The position numbers were made by a program, and so were the translations under genes. From positions 1 through 64,000 of the forward strand of contig CABUIC010000010.1 in the NCBI GenBank assembly GCA_902491515.1: a stretch of 64,000 nt of DNA, given 5' to 3'. The notes under the pieces were generated by a model. The model had not been told where the DNA came from. It worked only from the letters and a program-made list of their open reading frames with translations, and did no database searches. This DNA is from an uncultured Porphyromonadaceae bacterium. Lineage in GTDB: Bacteria > Bacteroidota > Bacteroidia > Bacteroidales > Muribaculaceae. Positions 35,401 to 43,214 of this stretch are shown here, in pieces. How positions within the stretch are numbered: position 1 is the first letter of the stretch; each line of letters opens with the position of its first letter.

Positions 35401-37314
35401 GAGTTCGGCAGTCCAGCGGTATACGTCGCCGTCGAGGTTTCCGGAGGCGTCGAGTGTGAAGTCGAGGCCGTTGTCGGCTGACTGGAGGTGTACGTCGGCT
35501 TTTCCGCCGCTGAGCCGGGCCGTGGCGTCGATTCCCGAATAGGTGTAGCCGCCGTAGCTCGCCGAGTTTATAGTGGCTGAGGCGTCCATTTCGGTGGCTG
35601 CGAGGAAGGGGTCGTAGCCGTGTCCCTTTATCGAGGCGCGGGCAGTGAGGTCGCTGACGCCGGCCAGAGGCATGAAGGCCTGGACGGGTAAATCGTCGGC
35701 GGTGATGGTTGCGTCGTAGTCGGCGAGGCGCGAGTTCCAGTCGGCTATGAGTTTGAGCACTCCCTTGCCCGTTTTGGCTGTGAGCTTGCCGTCGACGATG
35801 CCACCGCGCCGCATGTCGACGGCCCCGGAGAGCGTCAGGGGCGGAATGGCCACGGATTTGGCGGTTTCTTTGTCAAGGAAGAGGGGCTTGAAGCGGTCGG
35901 CGTTCACTATCCGGCCGCGTAGGTCGATATGGCCGGAGAGTCTGTCGGGGTCGGCGGGGGAGCCGACGCGCCCGTGGGCGTCAAGATAGACGCAGCGGTT
36001 GAGGGCGAGGCTCAGGGTGTCGATGGCGAGAGCTCCCATCGTGCCCCCGATGTCGGCTCTGAGACGGACCGGTTCGCGGGGCGGTAGCGCGGCCCAGTAA
36101 GGCATGAACACCGGGAACATGGCGTGGAGGTCGGCGGGAGCGAGGGCGGCCGATGCATCGAGAGCGACAGGAAGCGAGGGGTCGCTCATAAGGTCGCCCA
36201 TACCCATCATTCCCTTGAAAGCGATGTCGGTGCCCGCGGGGGTGTTTACGGCGAATTGTCTGAAATTCAAGGCAACGGAGTCTATGTCGAGTGTGCCGTG
36301 TGCGTTGAGGCGCAGTCCGCATCGCTCGGTCGCGGCAAGGCTGAGGGGTACACGCACGGTGGTGGCCTCGTTGTAGAAATGGCGCACGCCGATGGTCATG
36401 CTGTCGGCTTCGATGTAACCGAAGTCGAGGCCGGGAGTGGGCTTGTATCCGGCGGTGGTGTACAGCCCGCGGGCGCCTGTGAAGCCTACGGTGTCGATTT
36501 CCACAATCCAGGGGAGAACGGTGAAGGCAGAATCGGGGGCTGGGGGCACGGGCACCGGGCCGAAGGCCGCTACGGCCTCGGCGCTCGGAGCGATGTATGC
36601 GGCGTCGAGGCCTGTTCCCGTGAAGGTGCCTAAGGTAATGCGCTGTCGGTAGAGGTCCACTGTGCCGCCCTCAAGCGTTGCGGAGGGTATGCGCGCGGTA
36701 AGGGAGTCGATTGTGGGCATCATCCGCATGGTGTAGACGAAGTCGGAGAGATGGATTTTTCCGAGCGTGAAGCTCATCTGCGTCGGCGGGGCCGGAGGAG
36801 TGGGCGGCGTAGTGTCGGGATTCATCACCAGGCGCATCCGTCCTCCTGCGATGGAGGCTTCATCAAGGCTGATGTCCATGTCGCGGAGGCGCACCGTGGC
36901 CGGAGCTATGCCGAGGGAGTCGGCGTCGATGGTGAGCCACATGGAGGAGTCCGGCGCCCCCATGGCGTAGGAGCCCCCGCGGAGTACGGCTTCGTCTATC
37001 CTCACTTTTCCGACAAGGAGGGGCAGGAGAGCGACGTCGAGGCTGGCGCGCTCGGCGCGGATGTCCATTCCTCCGGCCATTTTCACGCTCAGGCCCGCGA
37101 GTTCCACCTCGAGAGGGAAGTGGAGAGCGAGGGAATCGACGTGGAGCTCGGTCTCGTTTCCGGGGCCAAATGCCGCATTGACGCTTTCGCGCAGGCGGTG
37201 CTGGGCCCAGGGAGAGTAGAGAAGCATGACAAGTCCGACAAGCAACAGGCCCCCCGCGAGCGCTATGCCCGCGATGGTGCCGAAAATTCTGCGTATGACG
37301 GTGACAGCTTTCAC
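32470..37314 (-). CDS. tamB: TamB, translocation and assembly module inner-membrane protein
   Basis: Very long periplasm-spanning protein (1614 residues) anchored by one N-terminal helix (IFGTIAGIALAGGLLLVGLVMLLYS). Its middle consists of beta-rich repeats that form the hydrophobic groove typical of AsmA/TamB/VPS13-like lipid conduits. The C-terminal DUF490 domain is recognisable (for example LTGRLDLNGGFVRYTPPL and VKANVTQEGQ), ending with a Pro-rich tail. Residues SGHSHDRQED form a His/Asp-rich insert. Its partner tamL follows with an 8-base overlap, confirming the pairing. No consensus promoter was found in the 146 bases upstream. Confidence 0.93.
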   Translation of the reverse strand: MKAVTVIRRIFGTIAGIALAGGLLLVGLVMLLYSPWAQHRLRESVNAAFGPGNETELHVDSLALHFPLEVELAGLSVKMAGGMDIRAERASLDVALLPLLVGKVRIDEAVLRGGSYAMGAPDSSMWLTIDADSLGIAPATVRLRDMDISLDEASIAGGRMRLVMNPDTTPPTPPAPPTQMSFTLGKIHLSDFVYTMRMMPTIDSLTARIPSATLEGGTVDLYRQRITLGTFTGTGLDAAYIAPSAEAVAAFGPVPVPPAPDSAFTVLPWIVEIDTVGFTGARGLYTTAGYKPTPGLDFGYIEADSMTIGVRHFYNEATTVRVPLSLAATERCGLRLNAHGTLDIDSVALNFRQFAVNTPAGTDIAFKGMMGMGDLMSDPSLPVALDASAALAPADLHAMFPVFMPYWAALPPREPVRLRADIGGTMGALAIDTLSLALNRCVYLDAHGRVGSPADPDRLSGHIDLRGRIVNADRFKPLFLDKETAKSVAIPPLTLSGAVDMRRGGIVDGKLTAKTGKGVLKLIADWNSRLADYDATITADDLPVQAFMPLAGVSDLTARASIKGHGYDPFLAATEMDASATINSASYGGYTYSGIDATARLSGGKADVHLQSADNGLDFTLDASGNLDGDVYRWTAELDGSYIDLQTLKFSDVPASIETRLSASAEIGPGMNNILADVRLHDLFYRREESTIALSDVVARFTARPDSGVALDLDNRDLAARFRSPASLDSLLNRFSAVASLLDAQIAGRDIRIDPLRRTLPHFNFTLKGANSNLINDLLRPSDMAIQSISLKAHNDSILALNGRILDFNSGTTRIDTIYLAAGQFRDHLHFLAGIGNRPGTLDALARVWVHATVDGNKARLGLRQRNIKGDIGFQLGFKAELADSAVTVNVDPFKPIIGYQQWEANPDNFIEYYFPTGHLDANLHMSGGKSSIAVYTVGEDEAHEGHSGHSHDRQEDLIVKLGDIHIQDWISLNPFAPPMTGDVNADLRLNRSSGTLLGQGTAGITNFYYDRQKVKDMSAAFNVAANMAGQINAHATLSFDGRKVMDLSGALNDSTSTSPLAMGLSLISLPLDVANPFIPKTVGRLRGTLNGSMDVSGKSDSPILNGWMAFDSTAVKLTMTGTEYAFNEVKIPVEDSKMIFKGFTISGTNDKPLTVNGTVDLRDFANPGVDLRLRARGTQIVNTSRARAGADVFGKAFIDLDASARGDMSFMAVDAALKILPGTNVTYVMPDATSEIANYSTGELVKFVNFTDSVAMARADSVAQPSMAMMLDALLTIEDGSVINVDLSADGKDRASIQGTGTLNYTMTPLSTGRLTGRLDLNGGFVRYTPPLMSEKLFTFQEGSYVAFNGDMMNPTINVHATDVVKANVTQEGQNSRLVNFDVKLGVTGTLNNMNVAFDLATNDDITVTNELQSMSPEQRANQAMNLLIYNVYTGPGTSGNASLGGNPLFSFLESQLNSWAANTIKGVDLSFGINQYDKTVDGSTSSTMSYSYQVSKSLFNDRFKIIVGGNYSTDANADENFSQNLISDISLEYFLNENRTMYVRLFRHTGYESILEGEVTQTGVGFVYRRKILRLSDLFRPFRKKKDASDDQIPELPEAPMPPAPQTAESNE

Positions 37315-37401
37315 GTCCGTAGGATTGTTTTTCCGAGGTTTAGTACTTCGTGATGAAATGGATGAAGAAACGTGCGGGCCCGTCAGTAGGGCCTTTCAAT
37401 A

Positions 37402-37439
37402 TAAAAACCGCCGGGGTCCCCTTATAGTTTGCCGGCGGT
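37402..37439 (-). terminator. Intrinsic terminator after the chitobiase-like-domain protein gene
   Basis: ACCGCCGG (37407-37414) pairs with CCGGCGGT (37432-37439); the minus strand continues with TTTTTAT. On the plus strand GCTTTTTTT also follows, so the element could work in both directions. Confidence 0.85.
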
Positions 37440-37460
37440 GCTTTTTTTCGTCAGTTAAAA

Positions 37461-38846
37461 TCAGTTTGAGCGGACGTAGACTTTCTCGGCCTTGTTGTCG
37501 CGGACTCTGATATAGAGCCCCGGCTTTAGGGTGGCGGCGGAAACGCGGCGCCCCATTATCGTGTAGAAGACGGCCTCGTGGTCGTGGTCGGGCCGGAGCC
37601 CGGAGATGCCGGTGGTGCGGTCGAGGGTCACGGTCATCGTGGCGATACGGCTCTGCATGGCCGAGGTGAGGTCCACGAACTGCACATTCTCGCCCTCGTC
37701 GGGGAGCCATGTTTCCGTGTCCCAGGTGTATTCGCCCGTGGAGGGAATGAGATTTATGTCGTTTGAGCCGGTGCTCGCGCCGCTGAGCGACATCGTGAAG
37801 CGGATTTCGCGGATGGACAGGGACGGATTGGAGGTGCGCACGGTCATTGCGTCGCCGTCGTAGAGGCGAAGGTCGATTCCGGCGTCGTAGGAGTGATAGA
37901 GGCGCACGTGGGTGTTGCCGCTCTCTCCGGCGGTGAAAGTCACGGTCACGTCGCCGTCGCTGAAGGAGCGGCCGTTTAGGTCGACGGATTCTTTCTGCGC
38001 GGGCTCGGCCACTGCGGGATTGAGCCCGGCTGGATTGGTGAAGTCAAAAGTGGCCGTAAGGCTCGCGGACGCGTTGCGGACGGTGTAGACGGCCTCCGTG
38101 GCGGCACTCGGATTCATACCCTCTTTTACTGCAAAAGCCTTGAGGGTGAGGTCCTGATTGATGATGACAGGTTCAGTGTAGAGGGTGGCGCCGGTCGAAG
38201 GAGCCGCACCGTCGACGGTGTAGTAGATAGAGGCGCCGGAGGTCGCGGTGGTGATTTCCACGGCTGTTCCGGCCGATACTGAGCCGGCAGCCGGAGAGAA
38301 AACCGGTGCGGCGACTGTCTCGAGAACGGGGTCGACTGTGCCCTGACGGTCGTCGTAGTACACGGTAATGCTTTCTATGTAGAGGCGGTGCTCGGCGTCG
38401 ACGATGAGGTTTGTCAGCGTCTTTTCGGGCCGCGAGGGGATGGCCAGAGTGTAGTCGGCCCAATCGAGGGCCGGGACCTCGAGGATTTCCGAATTGAGCA
38501 TTATGTTAGCCTCCGCGTCGCGGTCATTGTCGAAGCGGCGCGCGCTTACAACTATGCGCGTGGCAACGACCTGTGCCGTCTTGGCGAGCTGGATGTTGAA
38601 TTTGCCGTTTTTGCTCGATGACGACATCTTGATGCCGTCCGTCTCCGGGAAAACGCGCACCACGCTCGTCACCTTGTCGATGAACCCAGCGCCCTCCTTG
38701 ACCGCCTTCTCGACGAAATTATCGTTGGTAAGTGAATTCGTGTCGGCCGTCGGAGCTCCGAAAACAATAGAATAAGACCGCTCCGCGGCAACCAAAGCCA
38801 CCGCACCGAAAAGAGCGACACAAAGAGTCATTAAAAACCTTTTCAT
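37461..38846 (-). CDS. Secreted protein with chitobiase-like domain and type IX-like tail
   Basis: Secreted protein of 461 residues with no catalytic domain that I recognise. The start at 38846 (MKRFLMTLCVALFGAVALVAA) gives a signal peptide; the frame extends to 39002 but through repeat-bearing intergenic DNA. Residues about 165-245 match the chitobiase/hexosaminidase C-terminal Ig-like domain (AAPVFSPAAGSVSAGTAVEI, YYTVDGAAPST). The end (FYTIMGRRVSAATLKPGLYI) resembles a type IX secretion signal, so it is probably exported to the cell surface. It appears to be monocistronic, with a terminator just downstream. Confidence 0.82.
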   Translation of the reverse strand: MKRFLMTLCVALFGAVALVAAERSYSIVFGAPTADTNSLTNDNFVEKAVKEGAGFIDKVTSVVRVFPETDGIKMSSSSKNGKFNIQLAKTAQVVATRIVVSARRFDNDRDAEANIMLNSEILEVPALDWADYTLAIPSRPEKTLTNLIVDAEHRLYIESITVYYDDRQGTVDPVLETVAAPVFSPAAGSVSAGTAVEITTATSGASIYYTVDGAAPSTGATLYTEPVIINQDLTLKAFAVKEGMNPSAATEAVYTVRNASASLTATFDFTNPAGLNPAVAEPAQKESVDLNGRSFSDGDVTVTFTAGESGNTHVRLYHSYDAGIDLRLYDGDAMTVRTSNPSLSIREIRFTMSLSGASTGSNDINLIPSTGEYTWDTETWLPDEGENVQFVDLTSAMQSRIATMTVTLDRTTGISGLRPDHDHEAVFYTIMGRRVSAATLKPGLYIRVRDNKAEKVYVRSN

Positions 38847-38863
38847 CACAGTAAATCTTTCCA

Positions 38864-38871
38864 CAAATTTA
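38864..38871 (-). promoter_or_regulatory. Candidate -7 element for the secreted-protein gene
   Basis: Minus-strand TAAATTTG matches TAnnTTTG and lies 17 bases upstream of the start codon. No -33 TTG at the expected distance. Confidence 0.4.
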
Positions 38872-38958
38872 GGTAAAAATTTTGACATTCCTACACCGCC
38901 AAAACAAAAAATCAATTCTGCCCCTTTATTATCTGATATATAATGTATTGAAAATCCC

Positions 38959-38989
38959 CGAACTGTAGGGACGCACGGCTCGTGCGTCC
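38959..38989 (+). repeat. Intergenic palindromic repeat, GGACGCACG type
   Basis: Begins CGAACTGTAGGGACGCACG and continues GCTCGTGCGTCC; identical over 31 bases to the copy at 59221 and one base different from the one at 52453. The core GGACGCACG/CGTGCGTCC can fold on itself. Confidence 0.85.
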
Positions 38990-39095
38990 TTCTGCAAGAC
39001 ATTGGTTCTTAGCTGGTTATTGAGGCTGTGCTAAAAAATGGTAGAAAATATTATCAAATTACCCCCTCTAAACTATTGAAAGACAGTAGGCAAGC

Positions 39096-39118
39096 GCCAT
39101 GACGCGTCCGCCCCGACC
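39096..39118. repeat. Partial intergenic repeat, CCATG/CGCGTCC type
   Basis: GCGCCATGACGCGTCCGCCC resembles the right half of the CCATGG-centred palindromes at 48576, 52548, 52778 and 59083, but one side is eroded. Confidence 0.5.
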
Positions 39119-39224
39119 GGGCGAACTTGAATTATGCCTCACCTTCTGTAGTTCTGTCAAAATTGTTCGATTGCAAATTTGAACTTTTGTGCCAAGGACC
39201 TAAAACCCTTTATCTCAAAGGTTC

Positions 39225-39818
39225 TCAGAACGTATATCCCATCGATGCGAGGAAGCGGATGTTGCGCCCTTCGTCGCCGTTGACCGGAATGGATATCTCG
39301 GGCTGGACAAAGAGGTTCTTGACTTTGAATCTGAAGCCTCCGCGGATTCTGTTTTCCGGCATACGGTATTCCGGGCGATTGGTGGCCGTAGCGAGCACGG
39401 CTATCTGTTTGGTGCAGTTGAACTCGAGCGAGGCCGCGTAGAGGCTCTTGTAGCCAAGTTCCGAATCGTAGTGCGGGGTGAAGCCCGCGCGGACGGCGAG
39501 CCATTTAAGCGCTTCGACCTTCCCGTCGATGTTCAGACCGAGGTTGCGGTAGTTGTTGTTGTAGGTCATGCCGTAGTATGGCTCACCTTTCACCGACACC
39601 CGGCCGAAAGACCTGTTGTACGACGCATATAGTCTGAAATATTGAAATCCGATTTTTTCGGCATAGATGCTTTGTTCGAATTTCACATTCCAGTTTTTCG
39701 CGAAGGTGTAATTGACATTGATGTATCGGGTGTCCCTCATGCCGACAGCCCATTGTGCGGAGGCCGAGTAGCCGAAAAGGGTGGTGAGGGCAAGCAGTAG
39801 AATCAGACGCAGCTTCAT
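39225..39818 (-). CDS. Outer-membrane beta-barrel protein, DUF2490-like
   Basis: Probable outer-membrane barrel of 197 residues. A signal peptide (MKLRLILLLALTTLFGYSASA) is followed by alternating polar and aromatic beta strands (RYINVNYTFAKNWNVKFEQS, QYFRLYASYNRSFGRVSVKG), ending in a strand with C-terminal Phe (FLASMGYTF). The pattern fits DUF2490-type proteins. Its start codon overlaps the stop of the SGNH lipoprotein gene by 4 bases, so it is the last gene of the acylation-like cluster. A specific role is not known. Confidence 0.75.
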   Translation of the reverse strand: MKLRLILLLALTTLFGYSASAQWAVGMRDTRYINVNYTFAKNWNVKFEQSIYAEKIGFQYFRLYASYNRSFGRVSVKGEPYYGMTYNNNYRNLGLNIDGKVEALKWLAVRAGFTPHYDSELGYKSLYAASLEFNCTKQIAVLATATNRPEYRMPENRIRGGFRFKVKNLFVQPEISIPVNGDEGRNIRFLASMGYTF

Positions 39819-40402
39819 AATATTTCTTTGTTCAGTTTGTCGGTGAGTATTTCGTAGCCCTCCGGGTTGAGGTGCAGCCCGTCGTAGCTTAGATTGACGT
39901 TCAGTTTTCCGTCCTTGTCGAGGAATTCATGATAGACATCAAGATAGACTATGGTGGAATTGCCTCGCCCGGCGAGCTCGGTCCGAATGCATTCGTTCAT
40001 CATTCGGATGTTGACATTGGCCTGGGCTTCCTCTTTCCCCTGAAAGTGGCGGGGAAGAATGGAGAAAACGTACACCCGCCCGGCTCCGAATGCTTCGAGG
40101 GCGTCGACATATTCCCGCGCATAGGCCTCGCAGAGCTCACGGGTGGAGAGCGAGTGGCAGTTGTTGGTGCCGCTCATTACAGTCACGGTCTGCCCCTCGC
40201 ATTTTCCGGCGTAGGCCTGAAGATGTTCGATTCCGCTGCCCGATTTTCCGCAGTTGGAGGTTATAAGGGTAGGGAAGCTGGACTGGAGGTCCCAGCGGGT
40301 GACAAGCGAGTCGCCGATGAAGCGGTAAGTCATGGGGCTTTCCGAGCACGCCCCCGGAATGAAGGCCGCAAGAAGAAGCAGAAGAAATCTTATGAGTTTC
40401 AT
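39815..40402 (-). CDS. SGNH/GDSL-type esterase, lipoprotein
   Basis: Predicted lipid-anchored hydrolase or acyltransferase of 195 residues. The signal carries a lipobox (LLLAAFIPGACSES). The four SGNH blocks are present: FIGDSLV (catalytic Ser), a Gly block (GKSGSGIEH), SGTNNC with Asn, and DGLHLN with the catalytic Asp and His. In the context of an MBOAT gene and a second SGNH-like gene, it probably adds or removes acyl groups on a surface polymer. It begins 13 bases after the next SGNH-like gene's stop. Confidence 0.85.
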   Translation of the reverse strand: MKLIRFLLLLLAAFIPGACSESPMTYRFIGDSLVTRWDLQSSFPTLITSNCGKSGSGIEHLQAYAGKCEGQTVTVMSGTNNCHSLSTRELCEAYAREYVDALEAFGAGRVYVFSILPRHFQGKEEAQANVNIRMMNECIRTELAGRGNSTIVYLDVYHEFLDKDGKLNVNLSYDGLHLNPEGYEILTDKLNKEIL

Positions 40403-40415
40403 ATCGAGGGCAAAT

Positions 40416-41354
40416 TTACTGTTTTTTATCTGATAAAACCTCCCCGAGCAGGAACTTTTTCAGGCGCGGGGCTGCCATTCGGCTGTAGATTTCCGCTCCT
40501 TCCGCATTCAGGTGCGTATTGTCGAAAAATAGCCGGGGAGAGGCCATGAACAGGGAGTCGGAGGAGTCGTCGATAAGCGTGGCATTGTCAAAATGGGCGA
40601 TTTCTGTCTGCAAAGCCTTGCGGATTGTGTGCTGTGTGCGGTCTTCGTAGTATTGAGGGGTCATGAACACAGCCACCTTTATTCCCTTGTCGCTGCACTT
40701 CTGAAGCATGGCCCGGAATTCTTCCATCCTCTGAGGGTTGATTTCTCCGTCCTGGTCTATCAAATGCCGCTTCGGGGCCTGTGCCGGCACCGGTTTGGCG
40801 ATGAAGCCGTCCGCCGAGTGCTCCTTATCCTTTACGATGTGATAAAGGAGGATGCGCCACCAGATGGAGTTGAAGCGGTAGAAGGTGGAATTAATCATGA
40901 GCTTCTGCGTCATCGAGCCGTCGGCGAGACAGGAGTCAATCATTGCATAGCCCATTCCATAGTAAGGCGCGAGGATGTTGTATCGTTCGCCGGGGCCTGA
41001 GCTACTGAAAATTCCGTCGTCGATGCCGAGGATAATGGCTTTTGGCGTGTGGCGCGCGAGGATGCATTCAAGCATCGAATGGAAGAAGGGCAACGTCTGG
41101 CCGTTGCTTGCGCCGTTGTAGACGCTCATCCCTAAGGAGTCGCTTAGAATCGACGGCATAAGACTGTTGAGCACATGGCTGTTTCCCAGGATGATGAGCT
41201 CCTCATCGGCCTGTTTGATGGTGTAGTCGATGGCCGCGCAGTCGCCCGGAAGGGTGTGGGTCTGCGTGTATGATTTCATGGCTTTCCCGCAGACCACGTC
41301 AAGGACCACTACAATAGCTACGGTGGCAAGAATGAATATGATAAGACGTTTCAT
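40416..41354 (-). CDS. Membrane-anchored SGNH-like protein, probable partner of the MBOAT acyltransferase
   Basis: Protein of 312 residues with one N-terminal membrane helix (LIIFILATVAIVVVLDVVCG) and an extracytoplasmic SGNH-like domain. Candidate catalytic sites are GNSHVLNSL (Ser), GASNGQTL and FDNTHLNAEG (Asp and His). Such proteins (compare AlgJ/AlgX, DltD) take the acyl group carried across the membrane by an MBOAT enzyme and pass it to a polymer. The MBOAT gene ends 2 bases upstream, which supports this reading. Which polymer is modified cannot be told. Confidence 0.8.
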   Translation of the reverse strand: MKRLIIFILATVAIVVVLDVVCGKAMKSYTQTHTLPGDCAAIDYTIKQADEELIILGNSHVLNSLMPSILSDSLGMSVYNGASNGQTLPFFHSMLECILARHTPKAIILGIDDGIFSSSGPGERYNILAPYYGMGYAMIDSCLADGSMTQKLMINSTFYRFNSIWWRILLYHIVKDKEHSADGFIAKPVPAQAPKRHLIDQDGEINPQRMEEFRAMLQKCSDKGIKVAVFMTPQYYEDRTQHTIRKALQTEIAHFDNATLIDDSSDSLFMASPRLFFDNTHLNAEGAEIYSRMAAPRLKKFLLGEVLSDKKQ

Positions 41355-41356
41355 AA

Positions 41357-42781
41357 TCAGAACTGGAAATAAATGAACTGGCCGCCCGTGAAGGAGCCGC
41401 AGAGGAGAATAGTGACAACGAGCACCACCGTGTAAAGCACATCGCGGACAAGGCTCGTGCGGTAGATGGTTTCCTGCATGGGGAGCGAGTCTTTCCGCTC
41501 ACGGTAGAGCTCGACAAGCATCAGTATGCCTATCAGCATGAGCGAAAGAAGGATAGTAGGCATTCCCGCACCGTTGTAGAGCCGACCGTGTTCGTCAATC
41601 ATTTTGTCGAAGGCCTTGAAGGCGTCGCTTATGCTGTTGGCCCTGAAGAACACCCAGCCGATCATCACCAGCACGAAGGTGAAGATGATGGAAATGACCT
41701 TGCTTAGAGCGGATTGCTTGCGCTTCTTGTCCGGCGCCTTTCGCATAAGGTTCCCTCCGACGAGGAGCGCGCCGTGATAGGCGCCCCAGAGGACGAAGGT
41801 CCAGTTCGCGCCATGCCAAAGGCCGCTCACAAGCATAGTGGCCATAGTATTGAACATATGCCGCCCCTTTGAGCAGCGGTTGCCTCCGAGGGGTATGTAG
41901 ACATATTCGGTGAACCACGACGAGAGGGATATGTGCCATCGGCGCCAGAAATTCTTGGGCGACGTCGCGAGGTAGGGCTGGCGGAAGTTCTGCATCAGCC
42001 GGAAGCCCATGCACTTCGCCGCGCCGATGGCTATCAGCGAGTAGCCCCCGAAGTCGCAGAGTATCTGGAAGGTGAAGAAGAAGGTGGCAAGTAGGACACT
42101 CGTGCCGTTGTGCTGGTCGAGGTTGTTGTATACGGCATCGACATAGGTCGAGACGTTGTCGGCGATGCACAGCTTCATGAAGTAGCCGAACATCATCAGC
42201 TTCAGGCCTTCGATAAAGTTCACCCCGTTGAAGGTGTGCTTTTCATCGAACTGCGGCAGAAGGTTCGACGACCTTTCGATAGGTCCCGCTACGAGCTGGG
42301 GGAAGAAGGTGACGAAGAGCGCATATTTCATCAGCGAATGCGTAGGCTTGGTGGTCCCGCGCATTACGTCCACGATGTAGCCTACGGCCTGGAAAGTATA
42401 GAAGGAGATGCCCACGGGCAGGAGTATCGAGAATTCGGGTACCTCCATCCGAAGGCCGGTGGCGTTCAGCAGGGCGAATACGCTCGTGGTGATGAATGTC
42501 AGATATTTGAAAATGAACAGAATGCCGAAATTGGCTACAAGGCAGGCTGTCAGCCATGCTTTTCGCGTCCGGGGATTGTCTGTGCCCGCGATTTTCAGCG
42601 AGGCAAACCAGGTGCTGACCGTCGAGAAGAGTATGAGGAGCGCATAGACCGGCTCCCAGTTCATATAGAAATAATAGCTCGCGACGAGTAGGAATACATT
42701 GCGGAATTTTTGTGGCAGAATCCAATAGAGGATGCAGACTATCGGGAAGAATATCAGGAATTCAATCGAATTGAACAGCAT
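41357..42781 (-). CDS. MBOAT-family O-acyltransferase (AlgI/DltB-like)
   Basis: Multi-pass membrane O-acyltransferase of 474 residues that moves acyl groups, usually acetyl, across the membrane. It opens MLFNSIEFLIFFPIVCILYW, a typical AlgI N terminus. The family core reads FFPQLVAGPIERSSNLLPQF, KNFWRRWHISLSSWFTEYVY and the catalytic His in LVSGLWHGANWTF. First gene of a four-gene set (MBOAT, membrane SGNH-like, SGNH lipoprotein, outer-membrane barrel), consistent with polysaccharide or cell-envelope O-acylation. No consensus promoter was found just upstream. Confidence 0.93.
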   Translation of the reverse strand: MLFNSIEFLIFFPIVCILYWILPQKFRNVFLLVASYYFYMNWEPVYALLILFSTVSTWFASLKIAGTDNPRTRKAWLTACLVANFGILFIFKYLTFITTSVFALLNATGLRMEVPEFSILLPVGISFYTFQAVGYIVDVMRGTTKPTHSLMKYALFVTFFPQLVAGPIERSSNLLPQFDEKHTFNGVNFIEGLKLMMFGYFMKLCIADNVSTYVDAVYNNLDQHNGTSVLLATFFFTFQILCDFGGYSLIAIGAAKCMGFRLMQNFRQPYLATSPKNFWRRWHISLSSWFTEYVYIPLGGNRCSKGRHMFNTMATMLVSGLWHGANWTFVLWGAYHGALLVGGNLMRKAPDKKRKQSALSKVISIIFTFVLVMIGWVFFRANSISDAFKAFDKMIDEHGRLYNGAGMPTILLSLMLIGILMLVELYRERKDSLPMQETIYRTSLVRDVLYTVVLVVTILLCGSFTGGQFIYFQF

Positions 42782-42804
42782 GGAGTAAACGACACCATTC
42801 AGCC

Positions 42805-42853
42805 GGATCCGAACTGAATTATTTACCCATAAAAAAAGCGCAGGATCCGAACT
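42805..42853 (-). repeat. 11-bp direct repeat around the RNA terminator
   Basis: GGATCCGAACT occurs at 42805-42815 and again at 42843-42853. The second copy is the right arm of the terminator stem of the candidate RNA; the first lies beyond the T tract. It could mark a duplication or insertion at the 3' end of the RNA gene. Confidence 0.6.
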
Positions 42854-42873
42854 TGTTGCCGTCCTTCAAATCC
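42831..42873 (-). terminator. Terminator of the candidate structured RNA
   Basis: On the minus strand GGATTTGAA (42873-42865) pairs with TTCGGATCC (42851-42843), 9 bp including two G-T wobbles, 13-base loop, followed by TGCGC and seven Ts (42837-42831). Confidence 0.65.
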
Positions 42874-43148
42874 CGGTATATGGCAGCGCCATAACTCCAT
42901 AGAATGAGCAACGTGAAGCCTACGCTGTATGTATACAACTTGACCGACAATAGTACATCCCGTGTTAACGGGATGGCCGGTGTCAGGCATGGCTGATATG
43001 CATACCCATGGCATTCGCCGCTGCTTTGTTCTTGATGGAGTTTGAAATTGCCACATTTCGGATTTTTCAAGAACGAAGCGTCAAGCAAACGCTTATCTAT
43101 ATAGATGACCCTCCACTGCCCATCCCTTGCGGGATACACGGCGATAGG
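42831..43148 (-). ncRNA. Candidate structured noncoding RNA, about 318 bases
   Basis: A separate minus-strand unit with its own -7 box and terminator. Inside are several perfect hairpins: ATCCC-GCAA-GGGAT (43122-43135, a GNRA loop), AAGCGT/ACGCTT (43076-43094), GTTCTTGA/TCAAGAAC (43067-43074 with 43028-43035) enclosing GAAAT/ATTTC (43044-43059), and CATCCCGT-TAAC-ACGGGATG (42956-42975). It does not contain the conserved cores of RNase P RNA, tmRNA or SRP RNA that I know. An overlapping open frame of 106 codons (42819-43139) is an unlikely gene because the terminator lies within it. The family and function are unknown. Confidence 0.6.
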
Positions 43149-43154
43149 TCAGTG

Positions 43155-43162
43155 CAAAGTTA
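43155..43162 (-). promoter_or_regulatory. Candidate -7 element of the structured RNA
   Basis: Minus-strand TAACTTTG, a full -7 match that would start transcription near 43148. No TTG was found at -33. Confidence 0.5.
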
Positions 43163-43214
43163 GAAATTTTCTCCGAGATTATGAAAAAATTGAAAAAGAA
43201 ACTGCCTTTAACAT

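Larger units (their letters stand above)
38847..39224. other. Intergenic region with repeats, no gene
   Basis: 378 bases without a supported gene. It holds the candidate promoter of the secreted-protein gene at its left end and two members of the palindromic repeat family (38959 and 39096). The rest shows nothing recognisable. Confidence 0.6.

Noticed and set aside
42819..43139. Open frame of 106 codons on the minus strand across the candidate RNA
   Set aside because: The terminator stem and T tract lie inside the frame, the start would be only about 9 bases after the predicted transcript start, and no family is recognisable. A structured RNA explains the sequence better, although a small protein is not fully excluded.
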